Shown: piece after piece, positions 1-10,794 of the stretch
Numbering within the stretch: the first letter of the stretch is position 1
Layout of the letters: every line of letters begins with the position of its first letter
NCBI GenBank assembly: GCA_029582165.1
Contig: CM055886.1
Location: 20,170,169-20,234,168 of the forward strand
DNA: 64,000 nucleotides
Direction of reading: 5' to 3'
From: Portulaca oleracea
Lineage: Eukaryota > Streptophyta > Magnoliopsida > Caryophyllales > Portulacaceae
Translations under genes and position numbers: made by a program
Notes under the pieces: generated by a model
What the model was told of the DNA's origin: nothing
The model's database searches: none
What the model saw: the letters and a program-made list of their open reading frames with translations, nothing else

Positions 1-56
1 AAGATTTCAAGTTACCATCAAGAGCCCTTCATAGCCGCACCTAACTCTATAGAGTC

Positions 57-247
57 ACACTCTACTCCGCATGAGTCTCATGTCACCACTCTGCCTCAAG
101 AGTCTCAGCCGCACCTTACTCCACAGACTCGCACCCTACTCCATCTGAGTCTCATGCCACCACCCAGTGCCTTCAGGAGACCCAGTCGCACCCTACTATA
201 CTTGAGTCTCATGTCACAACTCTGCGTCTTCAGAATACCCAGTCGCA
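57..247. repeat. Tandem repeat, about 57 bp per unit, roughly three copies
   Basis: The motif ACTCC..TGAGTCTCATG..CACCAC..TGC..TCA..CCCAGTCGC recurs at about 57-113, 132-188 and 189-245, with a partial unit between. Units are imperfect (substitutions such as ATGTCACCACTC versus ATGCCACCACCC). The repeat lies in the internal region of the TRIM-like fragment and ends just before the CACTA MITE. It has no coding content. Confidence 0.6.
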
Positions 248-270
248 TGCGCGCCATGCTATGTGCTTTT

Positions 271-709
271 CACTACTAAAAATATGTGTATTAGCATCCA
301 CTTTTTTCCAACCAATTTAAAATGGCTTGAAAAACCAACCATTTTAGCAACCGTTTTTCATATTTGAACTATTCCAAAAATTTTATGTGGGAAAAAGGGT
401 TGGAAATTCCAACCAATTCCGTTAAAATGGTTGAAAAAATTTCCTACCATCCTTTTTCCTACTATTTCAAAATGGTTGGAAAAATGGTTAGTAATCCGGC
501 CATTTTTCCAACCATTTTCAAATAGTATGAAAAAGGATGGTAGGAAAAATTTCCAACCATTTTAGCAAAATTGGTTGGAATTTCTATCCCTTTTTTCCCA
601 CATAAAAATTTTTGAAAAATAGTTGGAGTATGAAATAGTTACTAAAATGGTCCAACCATTTTAAATTGGTTGGAAAAAGTGGTTGGTAATACACATATTT
701 TTAGTTGTG
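271..709. mobile_element. CACTA-type foldback MITE, 439 bp
   Basis: The ends are CACTACTAAAAATATGTG and, as reverse complement, CACAACTAAAAATATGTG: a 23-bp terminal match with one mismatch. Homology continues inward through almost the whole element, so it can fold into one long hairpin (each arm roughly 200 bp, rich in the motif CCAACCATTTT and its complement). The CACTA start is diagnostic of En/Spm-type TIRs. The 3-bp flanks are ttt and ctt, a weak match to the expected duplication. There is no transposase, so it is non-autonomous. It sits inside the TRIM-like fragment and is therefore younger than it. Confidence 0.8.
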
Positions 710-966
710 CTTGTCTATGGTGATTTTTTATGGGACCACATTCTCGCACCTTACGCTCAACTGAATGAACAATCGGCTCTGATACCACTGTTGGGGAGAT
801 CCAAGGCGAGAGCCCACTTCAACCAAGGCCCATGCTACACAAGTTAAGTGAAGTTCATCTTAAAACGAATTGGTGTTAAGGAGAGTAGCTCACTTGACTA
901 ATATACAATGCCCTTTCCCTTTGTTTTTTTGATGTTGGACATTTTACTCACAGGTGAATCCCAAAA

Positions 967-1564
967 GTTTAGTTGTTGTTGTGAAGTCTGTTTGTCTATA
1001 TGTCTACCTACTAGCTTATGCTCACATACAAATTTACTTTATAGCCCTTACATGTAATAATTAATCACAAGCCTTTTAGTTTGTGGTCACACATGATTTT
1101 ACTCTTTTACCCTCGAGTATATTCACGCACGGATTTACTAATTGCCCTAGAACACAATAACAAAGGATCATTGCATCAAATGAAAGTTAAACTACTATAT
1201 CTATCAATTCAAGGGCGGATAAAATACAGATCGAATGTATATTTAGTTAGGGAAAATATGGGACGGGTGTATTTCGAGTTCAGATAAATTTGACACTAAA
1301 TATACAAGTCGGTTGTATTTCTGGTATAGGTAAATACATTTGGGTATAATTTAAGTTTGGATGACGACGGGCAGATGTTCTTGTAAAAGTTTCTTTTGAG
1401 AGCGTAAATGAAATTAATTTTATGTAAATATATTTTCATACAATTATAATATTTGTACTATGAAAATGCTTATAGTCTCAACATACAACTATTTTTAAAG
1501 CATTACAAAACTAAATTGTTGTATGTCATATTTTAGAAATGAATATAATACTACATATAACTTA
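967..1564. other. Non-coding AT-rich spacer
   Basis: No convincing gene, RNA or terminal repeat was found here. A 68-codon ORF at 1081-1287 lacks any recognisable motif and has the composition of random AT-rich sequence. Confidence 0.6.
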
Positions 1565-1800
1565 CTTCATTCGTTTTTATTTATCTGTCATCTAGGAAAT
1601 TGTGTTAAAAATTTTGACTGTTAATATCTAAAGTTATATAATGATTCATCATACGAAATTAATGTCATTAGATTCATAATATAAAATACTATTGGAAAAG
1701 TATAATATTATATTTTTTTATAAAAATTTTATATCATAAGTTATTGATTAAAGATTGACACTCAAAACTTTAAATGACAGATAAAAAAGAACGGAGGAAG
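1565..1800. mobile_element. Stowaway-like MITE, 236 bp
   Basis: The left end CTTCATTCGTTTTTATTT and the reverse-complemented right end CTTCCTCCGTTCTTTTTT are inverted repeats of the plant Stowaway type. TA dinucleotides flank both ends (1563-1564 and 1801-1802). The interior is AT-rich and shares motifs with the elements at 56693 and 59805, such as AAAATACTATT..AAAAGTATAATATT. It is non-coding and presumably mobilised in trans by a Tc1/mariner transposase. Confidence 0.7.
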
Positions 1801-1984
1801 TAAATAACATTGTACTCTTGGTTATAATTTTTCGTATTTATTAAAATTCAAGGCAATATATAATTAATATGTACATTACTAAACCAAACCTACATTACAA
1901 ACTATAAACGCACTGGCATTTTTACTAGTACTAGTTAGAAAGCCCGTGCAAGGCACGGGGCAATCACATTGCTCTTAAGAATTA

Positions 1985-2240
1985 TCTTTGATTCATATTA
2001 TTTGTCCACCTTGAAAATTATACAGTTAAATTTATAGAATTTTGATTGTTAGTTTTCCAATATATATGATGATTTGTTAAATAAAATTATTATCATTGGA
2101 TTAGTGATGAAAAATACTATTATAAAAGTATAATATTGCAATTGTTAATGAAATATTATATAAGAAATTATCAATCAAAGAGTGACATTGAATACTGTGA
2201 TAGTCAAAAAAACGACAAATAATATGTAACAGAAGGAGTA
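1985..2240. mobile_element. Diverged Stowaway-like MITE of the same family
   Basis: The interior matches the 1565 element and those at 56693 and 59805: a dyad around AAAATACTATTATAAAAGTATAATATTGC, then GAAATTATCAATCAAAGAGTGACATT, ending in AGAAGGAGTA. The left terminus is eroded, so the boundary there is approximate. Just upstream (about 1940-1960) is a short dyad, CCCGTGCAAGGCACGGG. Confidence 0.5.
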
Positions 2241-2590
2241 AGATTTTAAGTTCAAATGTCTTTATAAGGCAATATTTGTGATCTATATTGTTTCCGTAAA
2301 GAATGGAAAAAAAAAAAAATTTGTCACTGAAATTTTTGATGTCTCAAGTATTACTTCATTTTCTAATTTTATACCTTATTTTAATATAAATCAAATTTTA
2401 AAAGTTTATAATCTTTAAAAATTAGTTAAATTTTGAATATCTTTAACCATTTCTCTAGCTTTCCAATTCTAGCATTTTATCCAAGTATAAATATTTTTCT
2501 TGTTATTTACTGACAATGTTTGCTTCTGCATGGTAAATTATATCTTTAAAGTTGGTTTTACATAATTTTATATGAACTAATTTACCTCTT
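2241..2590. other. Non-coding AT-rich spacer
   Basis: Nothing recognisable: homopolymer A run near 2306 and no coding signal. Confidence 0.6.
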
Positions 2591-2930
2591 TAGTGTCTTG
2601 TTCTTTTATACGGTTGACTGGTTGCGGTGTCACACTGCACCACAACTTTCCATATTCCACCACAACTCACCACAATCCACCACGATCTACCACAAACCAC
2701 CATAATCTACTTTTTCAATTTTAATTTATCTTTTTATTAAAAGTTAAACTTTATCTACCAACACTTTTCCCAACACATTTACAATTATTAAGACTAAAAC
2801 TCACCACAGTTTTCCACAACCCACCACAATTTACCACAACTCACCACAACCCACCACAATCCACCGCAATTCCTCCACACGGCACTGCGCCACGTACACC
2901 GCTGTCAGCCGTATAAAAAAACGGGGCCAG
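2591..2930. mobile_element. hAT-like MITE with ACCACA-rich interior
   Basis: The left end carries TTCTTTTATACGGTTGACTG..TTGCGGTG and the right end, reversed, carries CGTTTTTTTATACGGCTGAC..GCGGTG. The same terminal motif (GTTCTTTTATACGGTTGG) appears in the element ending at 19663, so this is a family. The interior is dominated by repeats of CACCACAAYYC. There are no ORFs. No clear 8-bp duplication could be fixed, so the hAT assignment is by end similarity only. Confidence 0.55.
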
Positions 2931-4500
2931 TAGACAAAATGGTTTGCTTTTCTTATTGATTTTAATTAAGCATAATTAATTAGGTTTTTAGTAACTACTC
3001 TATTGTGATATTTATTATTTTCATCCACTACTTCTAAAAGAACCTTAAAAAGAAATGGGAGAGTATTGTTTATGACTAAATATAGGGAAATTTTACGATT
3101 GTGATATACTGCTCTACATATTTGTTCACAAAGTGTATGATAATGTAGAACTGAGGAAGTAGTACTGGAATAGAGGAAACAAAAGGGGCAGCGAATTTCA
3201 GATACATGGAATGGAACAATTGTTTAATAGGAGCTATATTCTCATACACATGTCAATGACTGAAAGCTTAATATGATGAGTCAGACACCATATTGTATGA
3301 AGCAAAATTGGGTCGGCCCAATAATCAAGCAAGCTGACTGCACTACCTGCAAAAGACACAGGCAGCAAAACAAAAAAAAACAAAAAAAAAATGAGCGATA
3401 CAACACACTTGTTCAACATTCTAATATAGATATAGAGTATGAAGTATGATTACATTAAAAAGGATTACTTAGCCACAAAATAAAGGTGGAGAAAAAGGTA
3501 GAAAGGAAAAGAATTGAAATCTAATATTTCCGGTAATTGGAAGATCATTTTCTATTTTTCTTTAGACGATGGTGATCCTAAAAGAATAAAATTGTATAAT
3601 TTAATACTAATTTTATCTCCATATTTTCACTTTGATGTTTTTAAATTTTCAAAATTTTTTATTTTTTTCATTCGTGTCCACAGAAAGAGTATGAAATGTA
3701 GTTATTAAAAGAACTTTTTTTAAAAAAATTTAAACAATTATTATGATCTTTTCAATGAATAAAAAGGGAAAATAAAAAAAAATAGAAGAAGAATCAAAAA
3801 AGTTAGGGACAAACATTGCAAATTCACTAAAGCTGAGGAAGTGTTGAACTAAGTTTTAGAGCAAATGTAAGTCAAAATCCATGACATTTAAACAAAACAA
3901 TTTTTTTTTTAAAACCATTGACATAAAAAAGAAAATAAAGATTATTATCATCCTATTGTCAAAAAGAAGTGATTGTTAGAATCCAACTTTCAATGAAAAT
4001 GAAGGGAAAGAGTGCCCAACCTTCAACAGAAGCTGGGAATGGCAATGCTTCCCTGGTTGATCCGTATAAGCATGTTTAGTGCTGATGCTGCAACTCATCA
4101 CTAGAGACTAAAGCATGTTTAGTGAGTGCCCTAACAATCATTTCCGTCACATATTCCATTTTTTAAAATTATCTAACTCCCTTTTCTCATTTTTTCTTGA
4201 TATGTAAAAAGATAAGGGGTATATTCTTATAAATATACTTGTTTTTGGACAGAAATGATAATAGGATAGAAGACGCATGTATGCTGATCAGTGAAATGCT
4301 CTTACTGACGATTACCTTTATCTTATTAGCAATTTGGCATGATTGCTTACGTAGGCCTGTCCTCTTTAATCATACTATTAATTAGGTCCTTTAATTTGCA
4401 TAGTTTATTTATTTATATTTTTGTAATTTTATATTCCACAATGATTAGGTTCCTGGTTGTTATGGCCGTACACCCTGAACTTTGATTTGGTTTAGCAAAA
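2931..4500. other. Gene-free AT-rich region
   Basis: About 1.6 kb without supportable features. Short ORFs at 3234-3419 (minus) and 3514-3708 (plus) have random AT-rich composition. Several A- or T-homopolymer tracts occur (3370-3395, 3772-3790, 3900-3912). Confidence 0.55.
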
Positions 4501-4628
4501 TTACTGCCTCCCTCCCTATTTAAAAAGTAGGAAAATATCTGATAATTATTAAAATTAGAGATAAAGATTATAAAATAATCTAATTGATAAAAATTAATGA
4601 TAAAAAATTAATAATATATGTGTAAAGG

Positions 4629-5128
4629 TGTTAGGATTTTCAGGGCGTAGTTAGCAGAAAAACAATAATAAGGGCGAAAAATAAATAAAGATTCGACACA
4701 AGGAATTAACGTGGAAAAACCCAAACTGGGAAAAAACCACGAACGATGCACTATCAGAGGATTACAACAGTGTTTCAGAGATTCCCAAACCTCCACAATC
4801 TCTCACAACCTCCCTAGAGTTACAACCTGAGAACTCAACACTCACAGATGAGCCTCACACAACTCCCTCAGGAACACAGAGATTACAGGTCAATCTCTTG
4901 TGGTATAAGATGAAACACTCTCAATTGCTGTACAAATAAACCTAGCACCTAGGCTCTATTTATAGTACAAGACTGGCACAATTTTAGGATTAATAGAGTC
5001 CCTACAGCAAAGGTATTACAAAAAAGAAGTGGAACAAATCAACAATCTGATTCCCACTCAAACTCTTCTACCTTGCTCCCCAAGAGATAGAGACCAACCC
5101 AAAATTGGTCTCCACATTCAACCCAACA
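4629..5128 (-). repeat. 3' LTR of Copia element A
   Basis: A 500-bp LTR with TG..CA ends. On the minus strand it is immediately preceded by the polypurine tract CAAGTGGGAGAT. It is nearly identical to the copy at 6737-7236, differing at about nine scattered substitutions with no gap. Confidence 0.92.
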
Positions 5129-5646
5129 ATCTCCCACTTGGAGACCAATTGTAAATACAACCTTCGTCGATTATCATCAATCACCACTTCAACACCTCCT
5201 CGAATCCTTTAGTGCATCTATTTCGATCTTGTTCAGCAAAGATCAACAGAGGTCCCAGTTGACCTCCCATCAACTCCTCTTTTAGCAACAGGCTCCCACT
5301 TGAACTGATCACGCCCCTGCAACTTCGACATACGCATCATCGTCAACAACTTAGGGGAATTTTGGATTGGGATTTTACCTTGTGTTGAACTTGTCGCATT
5401 CTCATGCAGGTTAGATGCGTTCCTCGGCTGACCATCCGTTCCCGTAGCCTCGACCGGAAACCTTCTCGCTTCCCTTCTCTCATCGAGAAGCTAACACGCC
5501 TTGACGAGCATGAACCGCATGTTAGAGTTATCAATGACGAATATAGCTTCCCTCTTTCCCCGCCATTTGCAATTATCGAGATCCTTTCGTTACCCTCCAA
5601 TGACCATCTTCAAATCTCGTCGTGAACCCTCCTCATCCAAGTTGAC
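5129..5646 (-). pseudogene. Remnant of Copia pre-integrase region, element A
   Basis: Between the gag-protease ORF and the 3' LTR the minus strand still shows pieces of the GAG-pre-integrase region in different frames: LDEEG just after the ORF stop, then IANGGERGKLYSS in another frame near 5545. Beyond this there is no HHCC zinc finger, integrase core or RT. The deletion of most of pol therefore falls in this interval, and the rest is 3' untranslated sequence. Confidence 0.6.
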
Positions 5647-6684
5647 TCACGGATACAAGGTTCTTGAGTCGACCGGGACATACCGAACATTCTTCAACCT
5701 CCAAGTTCCACCCTTAGAAGTTTTAATGTTCACCTCACCTCTTCCTAGCACCTTTAGGTTGTGACCGTTTGCAAGCCTAACCCTGCCAAACCTCCCACTC
5801 ACAAAATTGCTAAAGGCCTCCTTGCTAGACGAAGAGTGAAACGAAGCACCCGAATCTATCACCCAACCCCCTTCTAACTTGTCAACACAAACAGTTAGGG
5901 CATCACCAAAATCCTCAACCGAATATACATAGTCCTGGTCATTATGGCTGCTCTTCTTAGGTTTGGGACAATCCCTACGAAAATGACTTCTATCACCACA
6001 GTTCCAACACAACACTTGCTCCATGTTTCGACCTCTAGATTTTGATCGACCCCGACCCGAACTCTCACTATTCCTCCTACCCCTGACAGTCAAAGCATCC
6101 CCCGAAGACTCAAACACATTGGAATCTTTCCTGCGAATACTTTCATTCAGGACCAAGTCTCTAATTTCCCCAAACTTCAGTTTCTCATCCTTCTTAGTTG
6201 AAGAAGTTACAGAAGTCACGAAATTTTCCCAAGACTTAGGTAGGGTAGCCAATAGTATATTAGCATTCATCTCATCGTCGAACTTAAATCCCACAGAGGT
6301 TAATTTTGATAGTATCATATTCAACTTATTTATACTATCATGCATATCACCAGACCCATGCATCTTAAATTCAAACAAACGACGTAACACATATACCTTG
6401 TTCACCGCCGAAGGTTTCTCATATGTGTTTTGCAAGGCCTCGAGCAGGTCTTTTGTCGTTTTCTGATCTTTGACATTGAAAGCCACGTTCCGAGCTAGCG
6501 TCAGCCTGACCGTACTGAATGCCTGACCATCAAGCTCTTCCCAATCCTTCTGTTCCATCTCATTTGGCTTATCACCCATCGCAAGATGCAACCTTTGCTG
6601 GCGGAGCACATCCTCAACGCGCATCCTCCACCATGCGTAGTCTTTCCCATCGAACTCCGGAATCTTCACAATAGCGCCCGCCAT
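5647..6684 (-). CDS. gag: Gag with aspartic protease start, Copia element A (345 aa)
   Basis: This uninterrupted 345-codon ORF encodes a Ty1/Copia Gag. Residues 5-25 carry the IPEFDGKDYAWWRMRVEDVL motif typical of plant Copia capsid N-termini. A capsid (UBN2/gag-polypeptide) domain spans roughly 35-185. An Arg/Ser-rich linker is followed by a CX2CX4HX4C zinc knuckle at 226-239 that should bind RNA. WVIDSGA at 274-280 is the protease active-site motif, but the protein stops at 345 before a complete pre-integrase. The start chosen is the ATG lying just inside the primer site. An intact Gag in a pol-less element suggests that particle protein is still conserved, or that the copy is too recent to have decayed. 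Confidence 0.88.
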   Translation of the reverse strand: MAGAIVKIPEFDGKDYAWWRMRVEDVLRQQRLHLAMGDKPNEMEQKDWEELDGQAFSTVRLTLARNVAFNVKDQKTTKDLLEALQNTYEKPSAVNKVYVLRRLFEFKMHGSGDMHDSINKLNMILSKLTSVGFKFDDEMNANILLATLPKSWENFVTSVTSSTKKDEKLKFGEIRDLVLNESIRRKDSNVFESSGDALTVRGRRNSESSGRGRSKSRGRNMEQVLCWNCGDRSHFRRDCPKPKKSSHNDQDYVYSVEDFGDALTVCVDKLEGGWVIDSGASFHSSSSKEAFSNFVSGRFGRVRLANGHNLKVLGRGEVNIKTSKGGTWRLKNVRYVPVDSRTLYP

Positions 6685-6736
6685 TGCTTCTCAGTCTGCA
6701 GATCAACCACGCTCCAACCAAAGCTCTGATACCACT

Positions 6737-7236
6737 TGTTAGGATTTTCAGGGCGTAGTTAGCAGACAAACAATAATAAGAGCGAAAATTAAATAAAGAT
6801 TCGACACAAGGAATTAACGTGGAAAAACCCAAACCGGGAAAAAACCACGAACGATGCACTATCAGAGGATTACAACAGTGTTTCAGAGATTCCCAGACTT
6901 CCACAATCTCTCACAACCTCTCTAGAGTTACAACCTGAGAACTCAACACTCACAGATGAGCCTCACACAACTCCCTCAGGAACACAGAGATTACAGGTCA
7001 ATCTCTTGTGGTATAAGATGAAACACTCTCAATTGCTGTACAAATAAACCTAGCACCTAGGCTCTATTTATAGTACAAGGCTGGCACAATTTTAGGATTA
7101 ATAGAATCCCTACAGCAAAGGTATTACAAAAAAGAAGTGGAACAAATCAACAATCTGATTCCCACTCAAACTCTTCTACCTTGCTCCCCAAGAGATAGAG
7201 ACCAACCCAAAATTGGTCTCCACATTCAACCCAACA
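6737..7236 (-). repeat. 5' LTR of Copia element A
   Basis: This 500-bp copy of the LTR is followed on the minus strand by AGTGGTATCAGAGC, a primer-binding site for initiator-Met tRNA (plus 6725-6736). It should contain the element's promoter. Confidence 0.92.
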
Positions 7237-7316
7237 AAAGGTAATAAAAATTACATTAAAAATATAAAAAAAATTATCTTAGTAAACAAATAAATAGAGA
7301 CCAGAGGGAGTGGAGT

Positions 7317-8740
7317 ACGAAGCATCTTCTACCTAATCCATTTATATCATTCATTGATTGATGATAAGATGATTAGTGATGCTTAATTTGGGTTAGCGGT
7401 CAGCTTATGATACCTTGACTTTTAGAATAATTTAAACAAAATTATTAAAACTAAGAAAAAAGGCAGAGATCATGAATCTATTTAACTTTATGATAATTAA
7501 TAAAGCATATTAACTACCTATTTAAAAAATTCTGAATCTAAATATTCATAATTTTAGGTCATGACATGTCAAATAATTTTAATTCATTAATTTTAATTCA
7601 GCTTATTAATTTAATTATTTAATCAAGCATATATATATGTGATTATTTAAATTTTAATCATCTTATTAATTTATGAAATTAAAAATTTCATCAAATATGT
7701 GCATTTAGTTTTGTAAACGTATGGTTATTGGATTAATATGTAATTCCAACTTTGTGACATATCAAATACTTTAAACTTCAATATATGGACGGTACGATAA
7801 TAATGCAAACTTTCAGGATATTTTTCATTAAAATTTTTTTTGAGAATGTTGATTTTCAATAGATCACCACCTATTCTTGACAATTATAACTTGGTAGTAG
7901 AGCGGTGCGCTGGTAGAGTTTATTTGATTTCGATTGCACAAATAGAATAACTTGGGTGTTATGCATGTACAGATGTACTATTAGTCCTAGTCCGTACATA
8001 AGTTTATATATATAAAGTAAATATTTATATCAATAAAATGACAACTAATATTAATTAATTAGTTAACATACATGACCTTTGACTATGCTTTTTTATTTTT
8101 ATAAATTTTATTAGAACTTACTATTATTTATTCAATCACTTATAAATATTAGATTTATTGATGATAACTTTGAATGAATAAGCTCTACATGACAGTAACA
8201 ATCTTTAAGAGGAGTCATATGCACACTTGATTTTGATTTTGGGTTTGATCTTCTGTTGGGACCGTCCAAGTGTACCGTGCACGCTTTTTATTGGAAAAAC
8301 AGTAAACGAAGATGAGTATGAAGAAGTTGAACGAATCTGAATCTCCAAATGCAAAAAAAATCTAACGACAATGAAGCATTCATATGTAAATCATAAGGAA
8401 AGAGCCAACAGATGACTAGTTGAGTTGGTCATTGAGTAGAAAGATTGATTGGAGGAAGCTTTTTATAGCCCTTGATGGATTAATCACATGACAGCCTCGA
8501 TAGTGAAATTCTGAATGATAAACTTACCTTTTTTTTTTTTTTTTCTTCCAACTATCCATGGGAATTCTCCGCAAATTGCATGCAAAAAAAACATGTCACG
8601 TGTGGCCGGATAGGATGCCCATGTCTATCTAATCCATACATTTATAATTGGAAAATTGAATTTTAATAATCTCGACCTTTTTCAATTGTATAATAATGAT
8701 CTAAAAATATAAAGTTGTATTTTTTAAGACCACCATAGAA
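7317..8740. other. Gene-free AT-rich region
   Basis: Long runs of A/T-rich sequence without coding signal or terminal repeats that I could pair. A T-homopolymer lies near 8528-8544. Confidence 0.55.
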
Positions 8741-9024
8741 TTAATAAAAATCGGTTAACTGCGACACAATAAACGCAAAACCTAAATCTAAACTGGACCA
8801 TTTAACTCGGTCACTTAAATCAATGGTGGTTGCACAATAAGAAAAATATGTTTGGACAACAAATTTAGAGTAGTTTGAGCAAAAACAATTATTATTGCAT
8901 AAATTTAAAATATGGCAACTAAATAGTTTTATGGTTAAATATGCGGCAACAAAACTTTTATTTGTTGCAATTGATATAGATTGGGCCACAATTTAAAGAA
9001 AAATAGTTGCCAAAAGTTACTAAG

Positions 9025-9222
9025 GCTCTGTTCGGCAAAAATAGCACATTGAGTAGCGGATAGTTGTTTAGTAGTAGATAGTTAAGTTGTTGATGTAGTA
9101 GATAGTTGTTGTGCATTAGCAGATAGCTGATAGGGGCCGGGTCAAAATAGTTATTTGTAAAGGATGTGTTCGGTAAAATTAGAGGTTTGAAAAATTTATA
9201 AAAGTAAAATTACCAAAAGGGA

Positions 9223-9262
<40 letters not shown>

Positions 9263-9294
9263 GTTGTTGTTGTTGTTTTTCATCAATACTTTTA

Positions 9295-9332
<38 letters not shown>

Positions 9333-9675
9333 TCTATTGATTAGGGTTACTTTTGGTTCAGAGAATTATATGTCGCTGGGTGGAGAGAGTCATCTTTGTT
9401 GCCTTATGTGGGCTAAGCCATTAAAGTATGTTTGACTATTTGTTGCCTTGGTAATTTAATTCTGGACAAATACTATGTGGGTATAAATGGAATGAAATCC
9501 TCTGAACGCTAGACATGTTGTTTGACGTTAACCATACCAACGTCAAGTGAAAGTCCGATTAAACATCACTAGCTAATAAAAGAAGCTAATTTACTGAACA
9601 TTTTAAATTTAATAAAATAGCATTTTAACCCATCAAAATGCTAAACGTAATTCAAACATTGTTGTCGAACAGGGC
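9025..9675. mobile_element. hAT-like MITE, about 650 bp, with ATT microsatellite
   Basis: The left end GCTCTGTTCGGCAAA and the reversed right end GCCCTGTTCGACAA are inverted repeats of the TGTTCGG type common in plant hAT MITEs. CTAAG(G) borders both sides and may be (part of) the target duplication. Removing the element restores a continuous flanking sequence GTTGCC..TTACTAAGGCAACAAAA, which supports the insertion. The interior contains (ATT)n at 9226-9262 and (AAT/ATT)n at 9297-9332, and no ORF. Confidence 0.65.
9226..9332. repeat. (ATT)n / (TTG)n / (AAT)n microsatellite cluster
   Basis: ATT repeats run from about 9226 to 9262, pass into TTG repeats and, after a short gap, into AAT then ATT repeats ending near 9332. 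The complementary AAT and ATT runs could pair as a hairpin. Confidence 0.85.
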
Positions 9676-9943
9676 CTAAGGCAACAAAAATGTTGTTGCC
9701 CATCACAACTAACTTGTGCTACCATTTTTACTAATTTGTAATCCGGACTTTGTACTTCGTGGATAAAACTACCATATTGTGATAATTTATTTTTGTAGCA
9801 CCATATTTAAAAGAGACAAAAATTGGACTAAAGTAACAAATTTTTTTGTTGCCTAAAGTAATTTTTATTATCATGTCGAAAAAATAAACTATTATTTTTT
9901 GTGGCGAGCCACGTACCAAAAAAGCAGAGATTAAGTAGAGATT

Positions 9944-10790
9944 GGGTGTTTGGGAACTAGCTGTTGGTTGATGGCTTTTTTTGGTTGTTGGTTGTTTTGT
10001 TGGCTGTTTTGTTAGCTGTTTTTGTTGGCTGATTGTGTTAGTTGTTTGTGTAAAAAGCGTTTGGTAGAGTTAGTTGTTTGTAGTATGCCTTTTTTATTTG
10101 ATTTCCAATTATACCCTTAGCTTTATCTTCGGTATTTTTTTAACATTATGATTTTTTAATTCATTTTTAGGTTTTTTCTTCCATATTACTAGTATTTTTT
10201 TATTGATAGTCTTTTTTCCTTCGTATTTGTATGCTCAATAAATAATCATCAAAAATTGGAATTTGTATTAATAAGCTAATAACTAAATTGTTCATTGATT
10301 GCCATATTTTCTTGAGTAAAACTAAAATTTTTATCCCAATTTGATCTTACAATTTTATAAATTTTTATCCCAAATTTACTTTTGAAATTTTTATTAATTG
10401 TAAAGATATTTTTTTATTTGTATATCTTAGATACCAACATGGTAATCTACACTATAAATAACCAAAATAATTTGAATGGTAGTCTTGGTGGAAGGTGGAA
10501 GAAAAATTAAAATGAACAACCTTAAATAATTTGGATGACAGTTTTTGTAATTTTTATAAAGTGTATGGTCAACATGGTAATTTTCATCCCAAAAAGCCAA
10601 AAGCCATTTACAAAAAGCTACTCTTTGTAGCATTTTACGAAATGGCTTTTTGGGGGTAAAAAGCCACTTCAATCCGCTAATCTGCCAAATACTCTAAATT
10701 GGCTTTTTGAATGGTCAAACAGCCAAATGCCCCCCAAAAAAGCTATTTTCTCCAAAAAGCTATCCAAAAAGCTAGACACCAAACACTCCC
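9944..10790. mobile_element. hAT-like MITE, about 850 bp
   Basis: The left end GGGTGTTTGGGAACTAGCTG and the reversed right end GGGAGTGTTTGGTGTCTAGCT are inverted repeats of the plant GTGTTTGG class. Sub-terminal regions are rich in the motif AAAAAGCYA and its complement (GGCTTTTTT), typical of hAT sub-terminal repeats. No transposase ORF is present. The 8-bp duplication is not clear, so exact edges may be off by a few bases. Confidence 0.55.
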
Positions 10791-10794
10791 TATA

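Larger units (their letters stand above)
1..966 (-). mobile_element. TRIM-like LTR retroelement fragment (internal region plus short LTR)
   Basis: Read on the minus strand, a primer-binding site TGGTATCAGAGC (plus positions 776-787) directly follows an LTR whose plus-strand start is TGTTGGGG at 789. The best matching other end is a CCCAAAA near 960-966, giving a short LTR of about 178 bp. The internal side (1-775) has no coding capacity: it holds a tandem repeat and a later MITE insertion (271-709). Small LTR, iMet primer site and no ORF fit a TRIM or a heavily deleted Copia. The second LTR would lie left of the window, so the class is an inference. The outer LTR edge is uncertain. Confidence 0.45.
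4629..7236 (-). mobile_element. Non-autonomous Copia LTR retrotransposon (element A), complete with LTRs
   Basis: This 2608-bp element is flanked by the 5-bp target duplication AAAGG (4624-4628 and 7237-7241). The two LTRs are each 500 bp, begin TGTTAGGATTTTC and end CCCAACA, and differ at only about nine sites by eye. The minus-strand primer site TGGTATCAGAGC follows the 5' LTR and a purine tract AAGTGGGAGAT abuts the 3' LTR. The interior encodes gag plus the protease start; integrase, RT and RNase H are missing. It would need enzymes from a relative to move. The low LTR divergence makes it the youngest LTR element visible here. Confidence 0.92.
4504..7316. mobile_element. Stowaway-like MITE split by Copia element A
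   Basis: The left part (about 4504-4628) begins TACTGCCTCCCTCCCTATTT. The right part (7242-7316) ends AAATAGAGACCAGAGGGAGT followed by GGAGTA, whose complement TACTCCACTCCCTCTGG matches the left end. Removing the Copia and one AAAGG copy gives a MITE of about 200 bp. The split and the shared ends show the MITE was present before the Copia arrived. Confidence 0.5.

Noticed and set aside
1081..1287. 68-codon plus-strand ORF
   Set aside because: No recognisable motif, no homologous feature seen, composition like AT-rich noise; not reported as a gene.
4608..4796. Similar ORFs at 4608-4796 and 6614-6904 on the minus strand
   Set aside because: Both fall in the LTRs of Copia element A; their similarity simply reflects the LTR duplication, not a gene family.
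6023..6466. 147-codon plus-strand ORF
   Set aside because: Antisense shadow of the Copia A gag.
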